Assembly: GCA_964448675.1 (NCBI GenBank)
Contig: CAYUZU010000029.1
Location: forward strand, 1-60,611
Length of the DNA stretch: 60,611 nucleotides
Source of the DNA: CAYUZU01 sp964448675
Lineage (GTDB): Bacteria > Planctomycetota > Phycisphaerae > UBA1845 > Fen-1342
Reading direction: 5' to 3'
Position 1 is the stretch's first letter. Each line of letters starts with the position of its first letter. Below are positions 1-7,343 of the stretch, piece by piece. The position numbers were made by a program, and so were the translations under genes. The notes under the pieces were generated by a model. The model was not told the origin of the DNA and made no database searches. It saw nothing but the letters and a program-made list of their open reading frames with translations.

Positions 1-56
1 ACATGGCCGGTTTTGAACCGATTATCACTGGCCGGTTCTCAAGTGATCGGTGACAG

Positions 57-287
57 TGGGGACGAGACATGGCGCCGCCGATTTCCTGGGGCTGGCGCCC
101 CTGGCTACACACCTTCACCCCTTCGGGGTGGGGACGAGACATGGGCCGCCGGTTTCCTGGGGCTGGCGCCCCCGGCGACACACCTTCATCCCTTCGGGGT
201 GGGGACGAGACATGGGCCGCCGTTTTCCAGGGGCTGGCGCCCCTGGCGACACACCTTCATCCCTTCGGGGTGGGGACGAGACATGGC
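57..287. repeat. 71-72 bp tandem repeat array, three full copies plus a partial fourth
   Basis: Units begin at about 57, 129, 200 and 271, each starting TGGGGACGAGACATGG. The spacing is 72, 71 and 71 bp and the copies differ at only a few bases. Every full unit carries two small potential hairpins: GGGGC/GCCCC around a TGGC loop, and CCC-TTC-GGG. The array ends 12 bp before the stop codon of the SUMF1-like gene, so it lies just downstream of that gene. All frames are open in places only because stops are rare in this GC-rich repeat. Just before the array, 18-50 holds an imperfect dyad (CCGAT...ATCACT / AGTGATCGG). The repeat was not seen elsewhere in the window. It is probably a non-coding intergenic repeat or a repeated 3' UTR element. 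Confidence 0.8.
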
Positions 288-298
288 GCACAATTCTC

Positions 299-1276
299 CT
301 ACGAGCGTCTTCTCCTGAGCAGCGCCAACCCGCCCAATGAGAGCAACCCCAGTGTGGACGGTTCAGGGACTTCGGAGGCGACACGGAACCCGAAAGCGTG
401 GATCTCGGTGTTCGGGTTGTTGCTGTTCCGGTAGGAGGAAGCGAGGTTGCCGACGAAGTCGACGAACGACCCGCCACGCAGTCCGCGATCGGAACCGGTT
501 CCGTAACCACCACTGTAGTACGGACTTTCCATCCACTCCCAGACGTTGCCCATCATGTCGTACGTCCCGTTCAGTTCCTCGCTGCCGCTGCCGACATCCC
601 ACGGACCGTACGGGTCGGTGGCGTATCCGTTGTCGTAGTAGTTCCAGCCCGTTCCGCTCACCCCGTCGCCCTGGTGCAGCGTATCACCCGGTTTGGTCGC
701 ATAGGTCTGCAGACTCGTGCCGTTCCAGTAGGCCGCCTTGACCCACTCATCCTCCGTCGGCATGTAGTACATCGCATCCTTGTGGCGATACAGGTTCGTG
801 CCGCCGTAGGCCTCAGCCGGGCTCCAGGTATCCAGGGCGTAGTCACCCTGGCCCTGCGTGCCCGTGAACTTGTACGCCGCCTGATAGCCCTTGCTCGTAT
901 TCAGCCAGTTGACGAACTGGGCCGCCTCGTACCAGCTCACGTTGTTGGTCGGCACGTTCGTGCCGGTCCAGTAGGGATCATTGTTGTACGCATACGATGG
1001 GTCGCCTGTCACCGGGACGCCCAGGCTGTTCGTAAACTTCGTCCACTGGTCGTTGGTGATCTCGAACGTACCCATGCGGTAGGCGCTGCGATCAACGCCC
1101 GTGAACGTGTAATTGCTGCCCGCCGGCCAACTGCCCAGGTCGCCCGCATCGCCCGCGATCGGAACGAAGTCGATCGTGAACTGGTTCGCTCCGGTGCCAA
1201 ACGTGTCCGCCGACGCCGTGACCGCGCAGGCGCAGACCGCAACCACCGCCAATAGACTGCCAATCCCCTTCAACAC
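299..1276 (-). CDS. Exported SUMF1/FGE-like domain protein with PEP-CTERM sorting signal
   Basis: The product is 325 aa from a GTG start at 1276, preceded at 6 nt by GAGGAG. Starting there gives a clean signal peptide (LKGIGSLLAVVAVCACAVTASA); the upstream in-frame extension lacks a ribosome site. The body is a formylglycine-generating-enzyme/SUMF1-type fold: MGTFEITNDQWTKF near the front, then NNVSWYEAAQFVNWLN, MPTEDEWVKAAYW, MMGNVWEWMES, LRGGSF and GFRVAS. The C-terminus VPEPSTLGLLSLGGLALL followed by RRRRS is a textbook PEP-CTERM signal, so the protein should be exported and processed by an exosortase. The C-terminal stretch where true FGE has its catalytic cysteines has none, so a structural or binding role is more likely than sulfatase activation. 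It ends next to the tandem repeat array. Confidence 0.88.
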   Translation of the reverse strand: MLKGIGSLLAVVAVCACAVTASADTFGTGANQFTIDFVPIAGDAGDLGSWPAGSNYTFTGVDRSAYRMGTFEITNDQWTKFTNSLGVPVTGDPSYAYNNDPYWTGTNVPTNNVSWYEAAQFVNWLNTSKGYQAAYKFTGTQGQGDYALDTWSPAEAYGGTNLYRHKDAMYYMPTEDEWVKAAYWNGTSLQTYATKPGDTLHQGDGVSGTGWNYYDNGYATDPYGPWDVGSGSEELNGTYDMMGNVWEWMESPYYSGGYGTGSDRGLRGGSFVDFVGNLASSYRNSNNPNTEIHAFGFRVASEVPEPSTLGLLSLGGLALLRRRRS

Positions 1277-1612
1277 GCTGATCTCCTCTCTCCGTCGCGA
1301 CGAGCAGGTGTCCCCGGCTCGCCACCAATTCTCCTCGTTCCGGAGCCCCGCCGGTGGAGCCCCTCCGATTAGAAACTGATACGCCAGTATAACCCCTTCC
1401 CCCCCCCGCAATGCACAAGTGTTTTCCGCTCCTTAACCGGTGCCCGGTGCCACTGCTCTGTCAGCAGTGCTGTCAGGCGCCAGCGCTGTCAACCACGCCA
1501 CCGCCGGAGAGGAAACCACGAATGATATAGGAATCTCATTACAGGCGGGCCGTCCCGGTACGCCGGCTGCCCGCATCCACCCCTGCCTGAACTCCCCCCC
1601 TTTCGTCCCAGA
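1277..1612. other. Intergenic stretch: leader of the SUMF1-like gene and possible terminator
   Basis: No gene is supported here. On the minus strand a TATACT hexamer (1391 to 1386) could be a -10 box for the SUMF1-like gene about 110 nt downstream, but no good -35 box is seen. A run of eight C lies just beside it. A perfect 7-bp hairpin, CACTGCT (1451-1457) with AGCAGTG (1463-1469), lies 144 nt beyond the stop of the zinc-ribbon gene and might end its transcript, although no T tract follows. Confidence 0.35.
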
Positions 1613-1924
1613 TCAGGACGACTCGTTCTTCGAGCCGCTCTTCATGCGGATCGGGCCGCGTGCCTTGCGCGCCGCCTCCTCGGCCTGCTCATCGCGCTCC
1701 TCTTTGGGCATGCTGATGACCTTGGGGCGCTCGGGAGGGGTCTCGTCTTCGTCGTCGAGCGGATTGTTGAGCCAGGTGAGGACACTGTCCTCGAGGCTCT
1801 GCTCGAGCGGCACCTCGAACTTCTCGCCGCAGCGCTTGCACCGCGCCGTGCGACCCTGGGCCTCCACAGGAAGCCGGTACTTCGCTCCGCAACTCGAACA
1901 GGAGCATTTGATGGTTTCAGCCAC
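1613..1924 (-). CDS. Small zinc-ribbon (CxxC...CxxC) protein
   Basis: The product is 103 aa from a GTG start preceded by GAGGTGA. The first 40 residues form a compact zinc ribbon: CSCSSCGAKYRLPVEAQGRT followed by ARCKRCGEKFEVP, with paired cysteines near 10-13 and 29-32. This resembles the MJ0042/zinc-ribbon N-terminal domains common in delta-proteobacterial and planctomycete proteins. The rest is highly charged and probably disordered (DDEDETPPERPK, then an Arg/Glu-rich helix), with no membrane segment, so the protein should be cytoplasmic. Its role is unknown; such ribbons bind nucleic acid or protein partners. It stands alone between oppositely spaced neighbours. Confidence 0.75.
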   Translation of the reverse strand: MAETIKCSCSSCGAKYRLPVEAQGRTARCKRCGEKFEVPLEQSLEDSVLTWLNNPLDDEDETPPERPKVISMPKEERDEQAEEAARKARGPIRMKSGSKNESS

Positions 1925-2194
1925 AACTCACCTCGTTTGCGCCAGCACACATCGACACAGTCCGGGTGGTCTCTCGACACACGTCGAAAAACTCCCATAA
2001 ACCATCCAATTGTCGGCTGAGTATGAACGCGTATGAGCGAGATGAGTGAGAATATGGCGATTATTCATCAAAGCGCGCTCAGCCGGCACGCTCCACTAAG
2101 ATTCTATCGGCGAGGCGCAATAACTGCAATAGAAAAGCCTGCCCCAAAAACGGCCCGCCCCCTGCCGATTCGCCGAACCGAGCACCGTCCGCGG

Positions 2195-3838
2195 TCACGG
2201 ACGGAACCACTCCTCGCACCGCTGGCATAGCGGCAGCGATCCCAGCTCCGGTTTCGCGTGGTTGGCACGCACCTCTGCCAACCCGGCCCCCGTCCAGACC
2301 GCAGCCAGCCGCTCCCGTCGCCAATCGCCCAGCAACATCGTCCCCGCATAGTCCTGACCGCACAGCGGCACCCCCCCATCCCCGTGCAGCATCAGCCGCC
2401 GATCGAGCCGCCGACAGGGCACACGCTCCGGCGGGCACGTCGGCAACAGGCTGTCGGCCGGGAGCGCCCCACAGTAGTTGTTAAAGCCCGATAGCACCGC
2501 CGACCCCACCGCGTTGATCCAGTGGTCGTAGAACGGCTCCATCTCGGTGATCGTCGCCTCGCAGCGGGTCAGGCTCGGCACACACACCGGCTGCGGCGAA
2601 CGGCGCTCACGCCGGATCTCCTCCAGCCGGCGGACGTTCTGGACCGCTTGCTGATAGGCGTCCCGCCCGTGAACGCGTTGGTACGTCGCGGCGCTGAACG
2701 CGTCCAGCCGCACCTCGATCACGTCGATCTGCTGGCCGAGCAGCACCTCGATGTGCTCATCACGAAGGTCAACCAGCGGCGTTGCCAGACCGATGCCGAA
2801 AACGCCGCCCTCGCGCAGCAACCGGCACACCTCGCCAAACTGCGGGTGCTGCAGCGGATCGCCGTGGCCCCCCAGGAACACCAGACGATCGTCGTAGGCC
2901 GCCAGTTCCTCCGCCAGCCGCGCCACCGCGTCAAGATCCTCCAGTTGCCGTCGCGGCACGCGGTCCCCCCGCGGGCGCAGCGTCGTTTGGGGAAGCGGGT
3001 CATCGGTGGTCAGTTCGAGCTCGACCTCGACCGGGAGCGGCCCCGCGCGCCCGTGGCCCGGATCGCGCACCCAGCGACAGAGCGACGCCACGTCGGCATC
3101 TTCACCCAACGCCTCGATCGCGGCCGTCATCAGCTCGCGCCCGCGGCGCGTATCGCCGTTGAGCCGCGCCGCCGTCTGCATCACGTGCAGGGGCACCGGC
3201 GCGCAGTTGGCACTGGTGATCGGATCCGCACGCGGGATCTCCGGGCGGTAGCTGGTCAACAAGCCCAGCGGGATTCCCAGCTGCGCCACGTCCTCCAGGC
3301 AGACCCGCGAGACCACGATGCCCGCGAGGCCGGGCGGCGCCTGCGTGAAGCAGTACGTGGCGTGGCGCTCCTGCTCCTGGAGGTGCCGCACCATGGCCCC
3401 CGCCAGCGCAGGGTCGAACAGCGCCTGATGCCCTTCGAGGCACAGCGTCGCCTCGCACTGGCAATGGTCGAGCACGTGCTGCACGGCCGCGGGGTTGATG
3501 AACTCGTCAAACCACGTCAGCCCCAGCGGGCCGCTGCGCCACGACTCCAGGTTCCACTTCCGCGCACTGCGCACCAGGCCGCTGCGCCCCCACGCCGGCG
3601 TCAGCTTCGGCAGCAACGTGACCTGGTCCGCCACGCCCGCCGCCGCCAGCGCCGCGGTGCCGAGTTCCTGCTGGTCCGGTCGCACGACCAAACAGCGGTG
3701 GCAGACGCCCGCTACGCGGCACAGGCGCCGCAACGTGCGCGTCAGCAGCGGCAGGCCGGCCAGCTCGCTGCGCAGCGCCGCCGCGCCGCCCAGGGTCGTC
3801 TCGACGAAATCCGCGAAGACCGCACCAGCTATCTTCAT
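2195..3838 (-). CDS. SPASM-domain protein with degenerate radical SAM core and nucleotidyltransferase-like N-terminus
   Basis: The product is 547 aa. The first ~250 residues look like a nucleotide-sugar cytidylyltransferase-type region (MKIAGAVFADFVETTLGG..., then LPLLTRTLRRL). A radical-SAM-type barrel follows: VEVELELTTDD near residue 272, LVFLGGHGDPLQHP, and FGIGLATPLVDL. The C-terminal ~70 residues are a SPASM domain with CRRLDRRLMLHGDGGVPLCG and PLCQRCEEW. The segment that normally carries CxxxCxxC reads DPLPQTTLRP and has no cysteine, so the SAM-binding cluster appears lost. The start codon overlaps the stop of the upstream Maf-like gene by one base (TAATG), implying translational coupling. 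This layout resembles the spiro-SPASM proteins of spirochetes. A sugar-transfer or flagellin-modification role is inferred from the neighbour only. Confidence 0.72.
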   Translation of the reverse strand: MKIAGAVFADFVETTLGGAAALRSELAGLPLLTRTLRRLCRVAGVCHRCLVVRPDQQELGTAALAAAGVADQVTLLPKLTPAWGRSGLVRSARKWNLESWRSGPLGLTWFDEFINPAAVQHVLDHCQCEATLCLEGHQALFDPALAGAMVRHLQEQERHATYCFTQAPPGLAGIVVSRVCLEDVAQLGIPLGLLTSYRPEIPRADPITSANCAPVPLHVMQTAARLNGDTRRGRELMTAAIEALGEDADVASLCRWVRDPGHGRAGPLPVEVELELTTDDPLPQTTLRPRGDRVPRRQLEDLDAVARLAEELAAYDDRLVFLGGHGDPLQHPQFGEVCRLLREGGVFGIGLATPLVDLRDEHIEVLLGQQIDVIEVRLDAFSAATYQRVHGRDAYQQAVQNVRRLEEIRRERRSPQPVCVPSLTRCEATITEMEPFYDHWINAVGSAVLSGFNNYCGALPADSLLPTCPPERVPCRRLDRRLMLHGDGGVPLCGQDYAGTMLLGDWRRERLAAVWTGAGLAEVRANHAKPELGSLPLCQRCEEWFRP

Positions 3839-5856
3839 TACAGTTGCTCGCGAAGCCGCTCGAGCGCCGGCGGCAGCATGCCCAGTAGAAAGTCACAACC
3901 GTCAATCAGCTCCACCACGTACTCGCGGTCACGCTTCAGGCGGCGCCGCGCCCGCTGCGGCGTCTCCTCGACGTCATCGCGAATCGCGCGGTCCGCCTGC
4001 AATCGCCGCAGCTCCGCCAATTGCGACACCAGCTTGACCAGTTCGAACGTATCACTGCTGCGTCCGACGCGCGAACGCAACTCGTCGACCTGCGTGATCA
4101 GGCGGTTGAATTCCGCCGGCTTCTCGACCAGCCCCGCGAGCCGTTCCAGCAGATCGACCGTCTGCTGCGAGATGTCGCGCATCTGGCGGATATCCGCGAT
4201 CCGCTTCTCCAGCGCCGCGCAGACGCGTGCCTTGTACGCCGGCTCGCACGGCGGCGCGTCGATCGCGAACAAGTCGGCGGGCAACCGGCTGGTGCAGTGT
4301 TGCGCCGCGGCCTGGCGCAGCGGCATGATGTCGGTGCCGACGAAGCGCATGCCTCCCTCGGTCGCGTCGATGATGCGGGCCGGCGATTGCAGGAAATCGA
4401 CCTGAAACTGCTCGGCGTAGACGAAGAACGACTCGTCCGTGTACGTATCGCGCCCGTGAATGTCCTGTATCACGCGCAGGCCGAGCCGGTTGCGCACGAT
4501 ACGTTCCCACTGCTTCATCTCGATCGTGGCGAAGCGGCCGAGCTCGGGCTGCCACATGCGCTCGACCGGCATGCCCGGCGGATAGTACAACCCTTCGGTA
4601 AACGACAGATCCTGCCCAATGAAGATGATCGGGTCGCAGCCGAGGTGCTCGGCGAAGTAATACGCCAGGTGCGCCACCGTGCTGCCGCCGCGCAGCGTTT
4701 CCCGCCTGGGTGCCGCATCGCCCAACAGCAGATCGGCGAACTCGGCGTGGTGCAGGTGCCGCGGCCCGGCGAATGCATCGACCGTCTGCCAGGCCGCTTT
4801 CGGCTCGACGATCAGGGCCGTCTTGCCGTGGTCGGGCACGCCCTCGAAGAACTGCGCCGAGATGCGGTGGTAGTCCAGCGTCATCACGAAGTGCGGGCGG
4901 ATGCCGCGCGCCAGCAGCGCCTGGTACACCGTCTGCACCGCGATGATCACCGCGCGATCCTGCAGTGCATGCAGTTGATCGATGTTCCGCAGCAGCGACG
5001 GCCCGGCCGCCACGATGATCGCCGGCAAACCCGCCGCCCGCTGCCGAAACACCTCCACCCCCGCGCTGCCGACATACGACGGCAGGTTGTACGCAACATT
5101 CGTGCAGCTGATCCGCGCGTTGCGCAGCAGCGAGACGACCTGCACGCGCGAGTACGCCACGAAGTCCCGCATCAGCGCGCGCATCTCGCTGTGAAACTGC
5201 TTGTCGCGCCGCCCGCCGTGCGGCAATTGCAGCCATTTGAGCCCCAGCAGGACATGCGCCAGAGAACGCCCGAGCCGCTGGTGCAGCGTCGCCTTGTCCG
5301 CCGACGTCAGCAGCGTCAGCCGCCGCTCCTCCAGCCACGCCGAGAAATCCGTCACGCAGAACGCCGCCTTGATCAGCTTCAGATCCGCCTCGGCAACGAT
5401 GAACACGGGCTTGATGAACTGGCGCTCCATTTCGGTGAAGTGATACCCGAGCCCGAGCCCCGCGACGTAGATCATGGGGTGGTCGAGTTCCTCTTCGTCG
5501 TCGGCCTCGCCCGACAGGTCGTCGTCGAGGGCGCGCATGCTCGGCAGGACCGGCTGGTCGGCACCAGGCCCTTCCGGGCCCGCACGCTCCCGGCGCAACT
5601 GCTGCTCGACGAGCGTGCGCGCCTCTTCAACCGGGCGGTGGCGACTGTGGGCATAGACGGGGTGCCCATTGTCCGCGATGAGCTTCACGGTGAAGTTGCC
5701 GTCGCGGGCGGCCTCCAGCGCCGGACATTCCGTGAACGGCAGCGCATCGAGCTTCACGGCCAGCTCGGGATCGGTGGCGTACAGCGCCGCCAGGTTGGCA
5801 CGGTAACGCTGCAATAATTGCGCTGTATCCTGAGCCGGAGACATCGGTGTCGCCAT
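3838..5856 (-). CDS. Motility accessory factor (Maf)/DUF115 family glycosyltransferase-like protein
   Basis: The product is 672 aa and is probably cytoplasmic. A conserved GLGLGYHF sits near residue 135, and the DUF115/MptE-like core is at about 280-440, with PAIIVAAGPSLLRNIDQLHAL, then VIIAVQTVYQALLARGIRPH, FVMTLDYH, and IIFIGQDLSFTEGLYYPPG. Proteins of this family add nonulosonic acids (pseudaminic or legionaminic type) to flagellin in Campylobacter, Clostridium and others; the reaction here is inferred. The C-terminal ~150 residues are predicted helical. ATG at 5856 follows AAGGG. A TTGACA hexamer (5891 to 5886) lies on the same strand, but a clear -10 box is missing. The gene is coupled to the SPASM gene through TAATG, so both probably act on the same substrate. 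Confidence 0.82.
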   Translation of the reverse strand: MATPMSPAQDTAQLLQRYRANLAALYATDPELAVKLDALPFTECPALEAARDGNFTVKLIADNGHPVYAHSRHRPVEEARTLVEQQLRRERAGPEGPGADQPVLPSMRALDDDLSGEADDEEELDHPMIYVAGLGLGYHFTEMERQFIKPVFIVAEADLKLIKAAFCVTDFSAWLEERRLTLLTSADKATLHQRLGRSLAHVLLGLKWLQLPHGGRRDKQFHSEMRALMRDFVAYSRVQVVSLLRNARISCTNVAYNLPSYVGSAGVEVFRQRAAGLPAIIVAAGPSLLRNIDQLHALQDRAVIIAVQTVYQALLARGIRPHFVMTLDYHRISAQFFEGVPDHGKTALIVEPKAAWQTVDAFAGPRHLHHAEFADLLLGDAAPRRETLRGGSTVAHLAYYFAEHLGCDPIIFIGQDLSFTEGLYYPPGMPVERMWQPELGRFATIEMKQWERIVRNRLGLRVIQDIHGRDTYTDESFFVYAEQFQVDFLQSPARIIDATEGGMRFVGTDIMPLRQAAAQHCTSRLPADLFAIDAPPCEPAYKARVCAALEKRIADIRQMRDISQQTVDLLERLAGLVEKPAEFNRLITQVDELRSRVGRSSDTFELVKLVSQLAELRRLQADRAIRDDVEETPQRARRRLKRDREYVVELIDGCDFLLGMLPPALERLREQL

Positions 5857-5990
5857 GCGACCCTTGTGAACGCTGAGCGGCGTTTTGTCAACGTGTGTTC
5901 GGCTTTCGCCGGCCGCCGCCCGCGCGCCCCGGACCAGCGCGTCCGCCCAGCACCCCGGCGGACACTGCCGACGAATTCGCCGCGGCGCTC

Positions 5991-6017
5991 AAGTCGCCGC
6001 GCCCGCCCGGCCGATAG
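5991..6017 (+). promoter_or_regulatory. Possible sigma-28-like promoter motif
   Basis: AAGTCG (5991-5996) and GCCGATAG (6010-6017) resemble the two halves of a flagellar sigma-28 promoter (TAAAGTTT / GCCGATAA), 97 nt before the small protein at 6114. The spacing between the halves is 13 rather than the usual 11. A very similar arrangement (AAGTCC, 13 nt, AGCGATAA) lies upstream of the FlgM-like gene at 17332-17358. This is weak evidence taken alone. Confidence 0.25.
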
Positions 6018-6113
6018 TTAGAGGCGGTCGGCTGCGCGCTCGGGCAGCTGTACCGCCTTGCCGGGAGCGTCCCCGGCGACCCGCGGTGCGCGGGTAGAGA
6101 GGAGACACCAGGA

Positions 6114-6401
6114 ATGACCAATCTGACGACGGCTGCCCCGCCGCGCGCGGGACGGCACGAGGTGCATGTGGGCGGCACGGTCCCGTTCGACATGCTCAGA
6201 TCCCCGGGGGCCTACATCTGCAACTGGAGCGGCAACCTGCTGCGAATTCCGCCGCGGACCACGGTCCCTTCAGAAGCCATGCACGAGCGCGCCATCGGGT
6301 CAACGCCGCTCACAGTCACCAAGATCAGCGACGATCCCGGCGTCTCGCTGCTCGAGGCGCGCCGGTCGGCCGCCCGACTCGGCATTCGCGTCGGCTTCTA
6401 G
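6114..6401 (+). CDS. Small protein of unknown function, paralogue of the 6945-7229 product
   Basis: The product is 95 aa. Good ribosome-site sequence (AGAGGAG and AGGA) precedes the ATG. There is no signal peptide or membrane segment. The core GAYICNWSGNLLRIPP followed by IGSTPLTVTKISDDP and a closing ARRSAARLGIRVGF is shared nearly residue for residue with the next small gene, while the N-termini differ. That pattern of a conserved core with a variable start suggests a genuine compact domain under selection. I do not recognise the family. A perfect GC-rich hairpin lies 34 nt after the stop. Confidence 0.75.
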   Translation: MTNLTTAAPPRAGRHEVHVGGTVPFDMLRSPGAYICNWSGNLLRIPPRTTVPSEAMHERAIGSTPLTVTKISDDPGVSLLEARRSAARLGIRVGF

Positions 6402-6434
6402 TCACGACAAACCGGACGCGCGAACGGCGTGTGT

Positions 6435-6458
6435 GCCCGCGGCAATCGATCCGCGGGC
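6435..6458 (+). terminator. GC-rich hairpin after the first small gene
   Basis: GCCCGCGG (6435-6442) pairs perfectly with CCGCGGGC (6451-6458) around the 8-nt loop CAATCGAT. It starts 34 nt after the stop codon. No T tract follows, so termination is possible rather than shown. Confidence 0.4.
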
Positions 6459-6662
6459 GCTCACGCCTCGTTGTATAACGATTCGCCTTGTGGCAAAACG
6501 GGGCCCGGCAAATTCCATTACGAACCCCGCCGGCCGCGCCTGTCATCCGGCCCAATCGCCTGCGCGTTGTACGGAACGCACTTGCGCAACTCACGCGGCA
6601 GAAGACAAAGGCCCGCTGCGCCGGCAGGCTCAACGTTCCGTGTGCGCACGGCGCGGTTCGAT

Positions 6663-6691
6663 TTGACAAACGCCCCACCCTGTGGAACACT
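6663..6691 (+). promoter_or_regulatory. Candidate sigma-70 promoter for the second small gene
   Basis: A perfect -35 hexamer TTGACA (6663-6668) is followed after 17 nt by AACACT (6686-6691), a weak -10 match. The start codon of the second small gene is about 250 nt downstream. Confidence 0.3.
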
Positions 6692-6944
6692 TCGTACAGT
6701 CTCATCTCCCTCGTCGCACAGCAGGTGACGCTGTCTGACATCTGACCCAACCCCGCCGAGCCAACGGCCAGGCAGCAGGCATCACGGCCTTGATGCGGCG
6801 GGTATCGTCTGTCGCGTTTCTCGACTTCGGTGACGGCATAGCGACAACAGGCTGTAGCGCCGCGGTGCTGCAGGGATGGCCGTCACCACGATCGGCACCA
6901 TCACCCGCCTGCGGTTGATGCGCAATTGCACGGAGGCAAACGAG

Positions 6945-7229
6945 ATGAGCAGTGCGTGCCCGACACCCTGGGTGCCGCCGTCCTTCAACGCCGGGCTCGA
7001 TCCTGGTATCCCCTTCAGCCAGATCGCTGCGCCGGGCTGTTACGTCTGCAACTGGAACGGCTTTCTGCTGCGCGTGTCGGCGGAATCACTCGGCGCGGAT
7101 TGCACACGCACGCTCAACATCATCGGCAGCAACCCGCTGTTCGTGACGAAGATCAGCGACGACCCTCGTCTGCCTGTCGGCCAGGCGCGCCGCATCGCCG
7201 CGCAGCGCGGTCTCAAGATCGCTTTCTGA
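6945..7229 (+). CDS. Small protein of unknown function, paralogue of the 6114-6401 product
   Basis: The product is 94 aa. ATG at 6945 is chosen over an upstream in-frame ATG at 6876 because GGAGG lies nine bases before it and the alignment with its paralogue begins here. The shared core is GCYVCNWNGFLLRVS, IGSNPLFVTKISDDP and ARRIAAQRGLKIAF. The invariant VTKISDDP and the single Cys-Asn-Trp turn are the strongest family marks. It has no signal peptide. The gene ends in front of a strong intrinsic terminator, so it is a single transcription unit or the end of one. Its function is unknown. Confidence 0.78.
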   Translation: MSSACPTPWVPPSFNAGLDPGIPFSQIAAPGCYVCNWNGFLLRVSAESLGADCTRTLNIIGSNPLFVTKISDDPRLPVGQARRIAAQRGLKIAF

Positions 7230-7263
7230 AACGCCCCGCGGCCACGAGCCGTATCTTCCCTCC

Positions 7264-7301
7264 GAGGGCGTCCGGTCTTCGTGGACCGGGCGCCCTCTTT
7301 T
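7264..7301 (+). terminator. Rho-independent terminator
   Basis: GAGGGCGTCCGGTC (7264-7277) pairs with GACCGGGCGCCCTC (7284-7297) over 14 bp with a single G-T pair, around the loop TTCGTG, and is followed by TTTT. It ends transcription of the small gene at 6945-7229 and, being between convergent genes, may also act on the opposite strand. Confidence 0.85.
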
Positions 7302-7343
7302 CCTCACCGCGCCGCACCCCTCGTGCGGCCCCGCGTGCATGCT

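Larger units (their letters stand above)
6402..6944. other. Intergenic region between the two small paralogous genes
   Basis: The region is 543 bp without a convincing gene. Short open frames here are on several strands and lack ribosome sites. Two signals stand out: a GC-rich hairpin just after the first small gene (6435-6458), and a promoter-like pair at 6663-6691. Both are listed separately. Confidence 0.5.

Noticed and set aside
57..287. CRISPR array
   Set aside because: Units are contiguous 71-72 bp tandem copies without unique spacers, and no cas genes are nearby.
13..434. Repeat-encoded small proteins with GDETW units
   Set aside because: Open in all three frames only because the 71-72 bp repeat lacks stops; no ribosome site.
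6402..6944. Small open frames between the two paralogous genes
   Set aside because: Several overlapping frames on both strands, none with a ribosome site or similarity to the paralogues.
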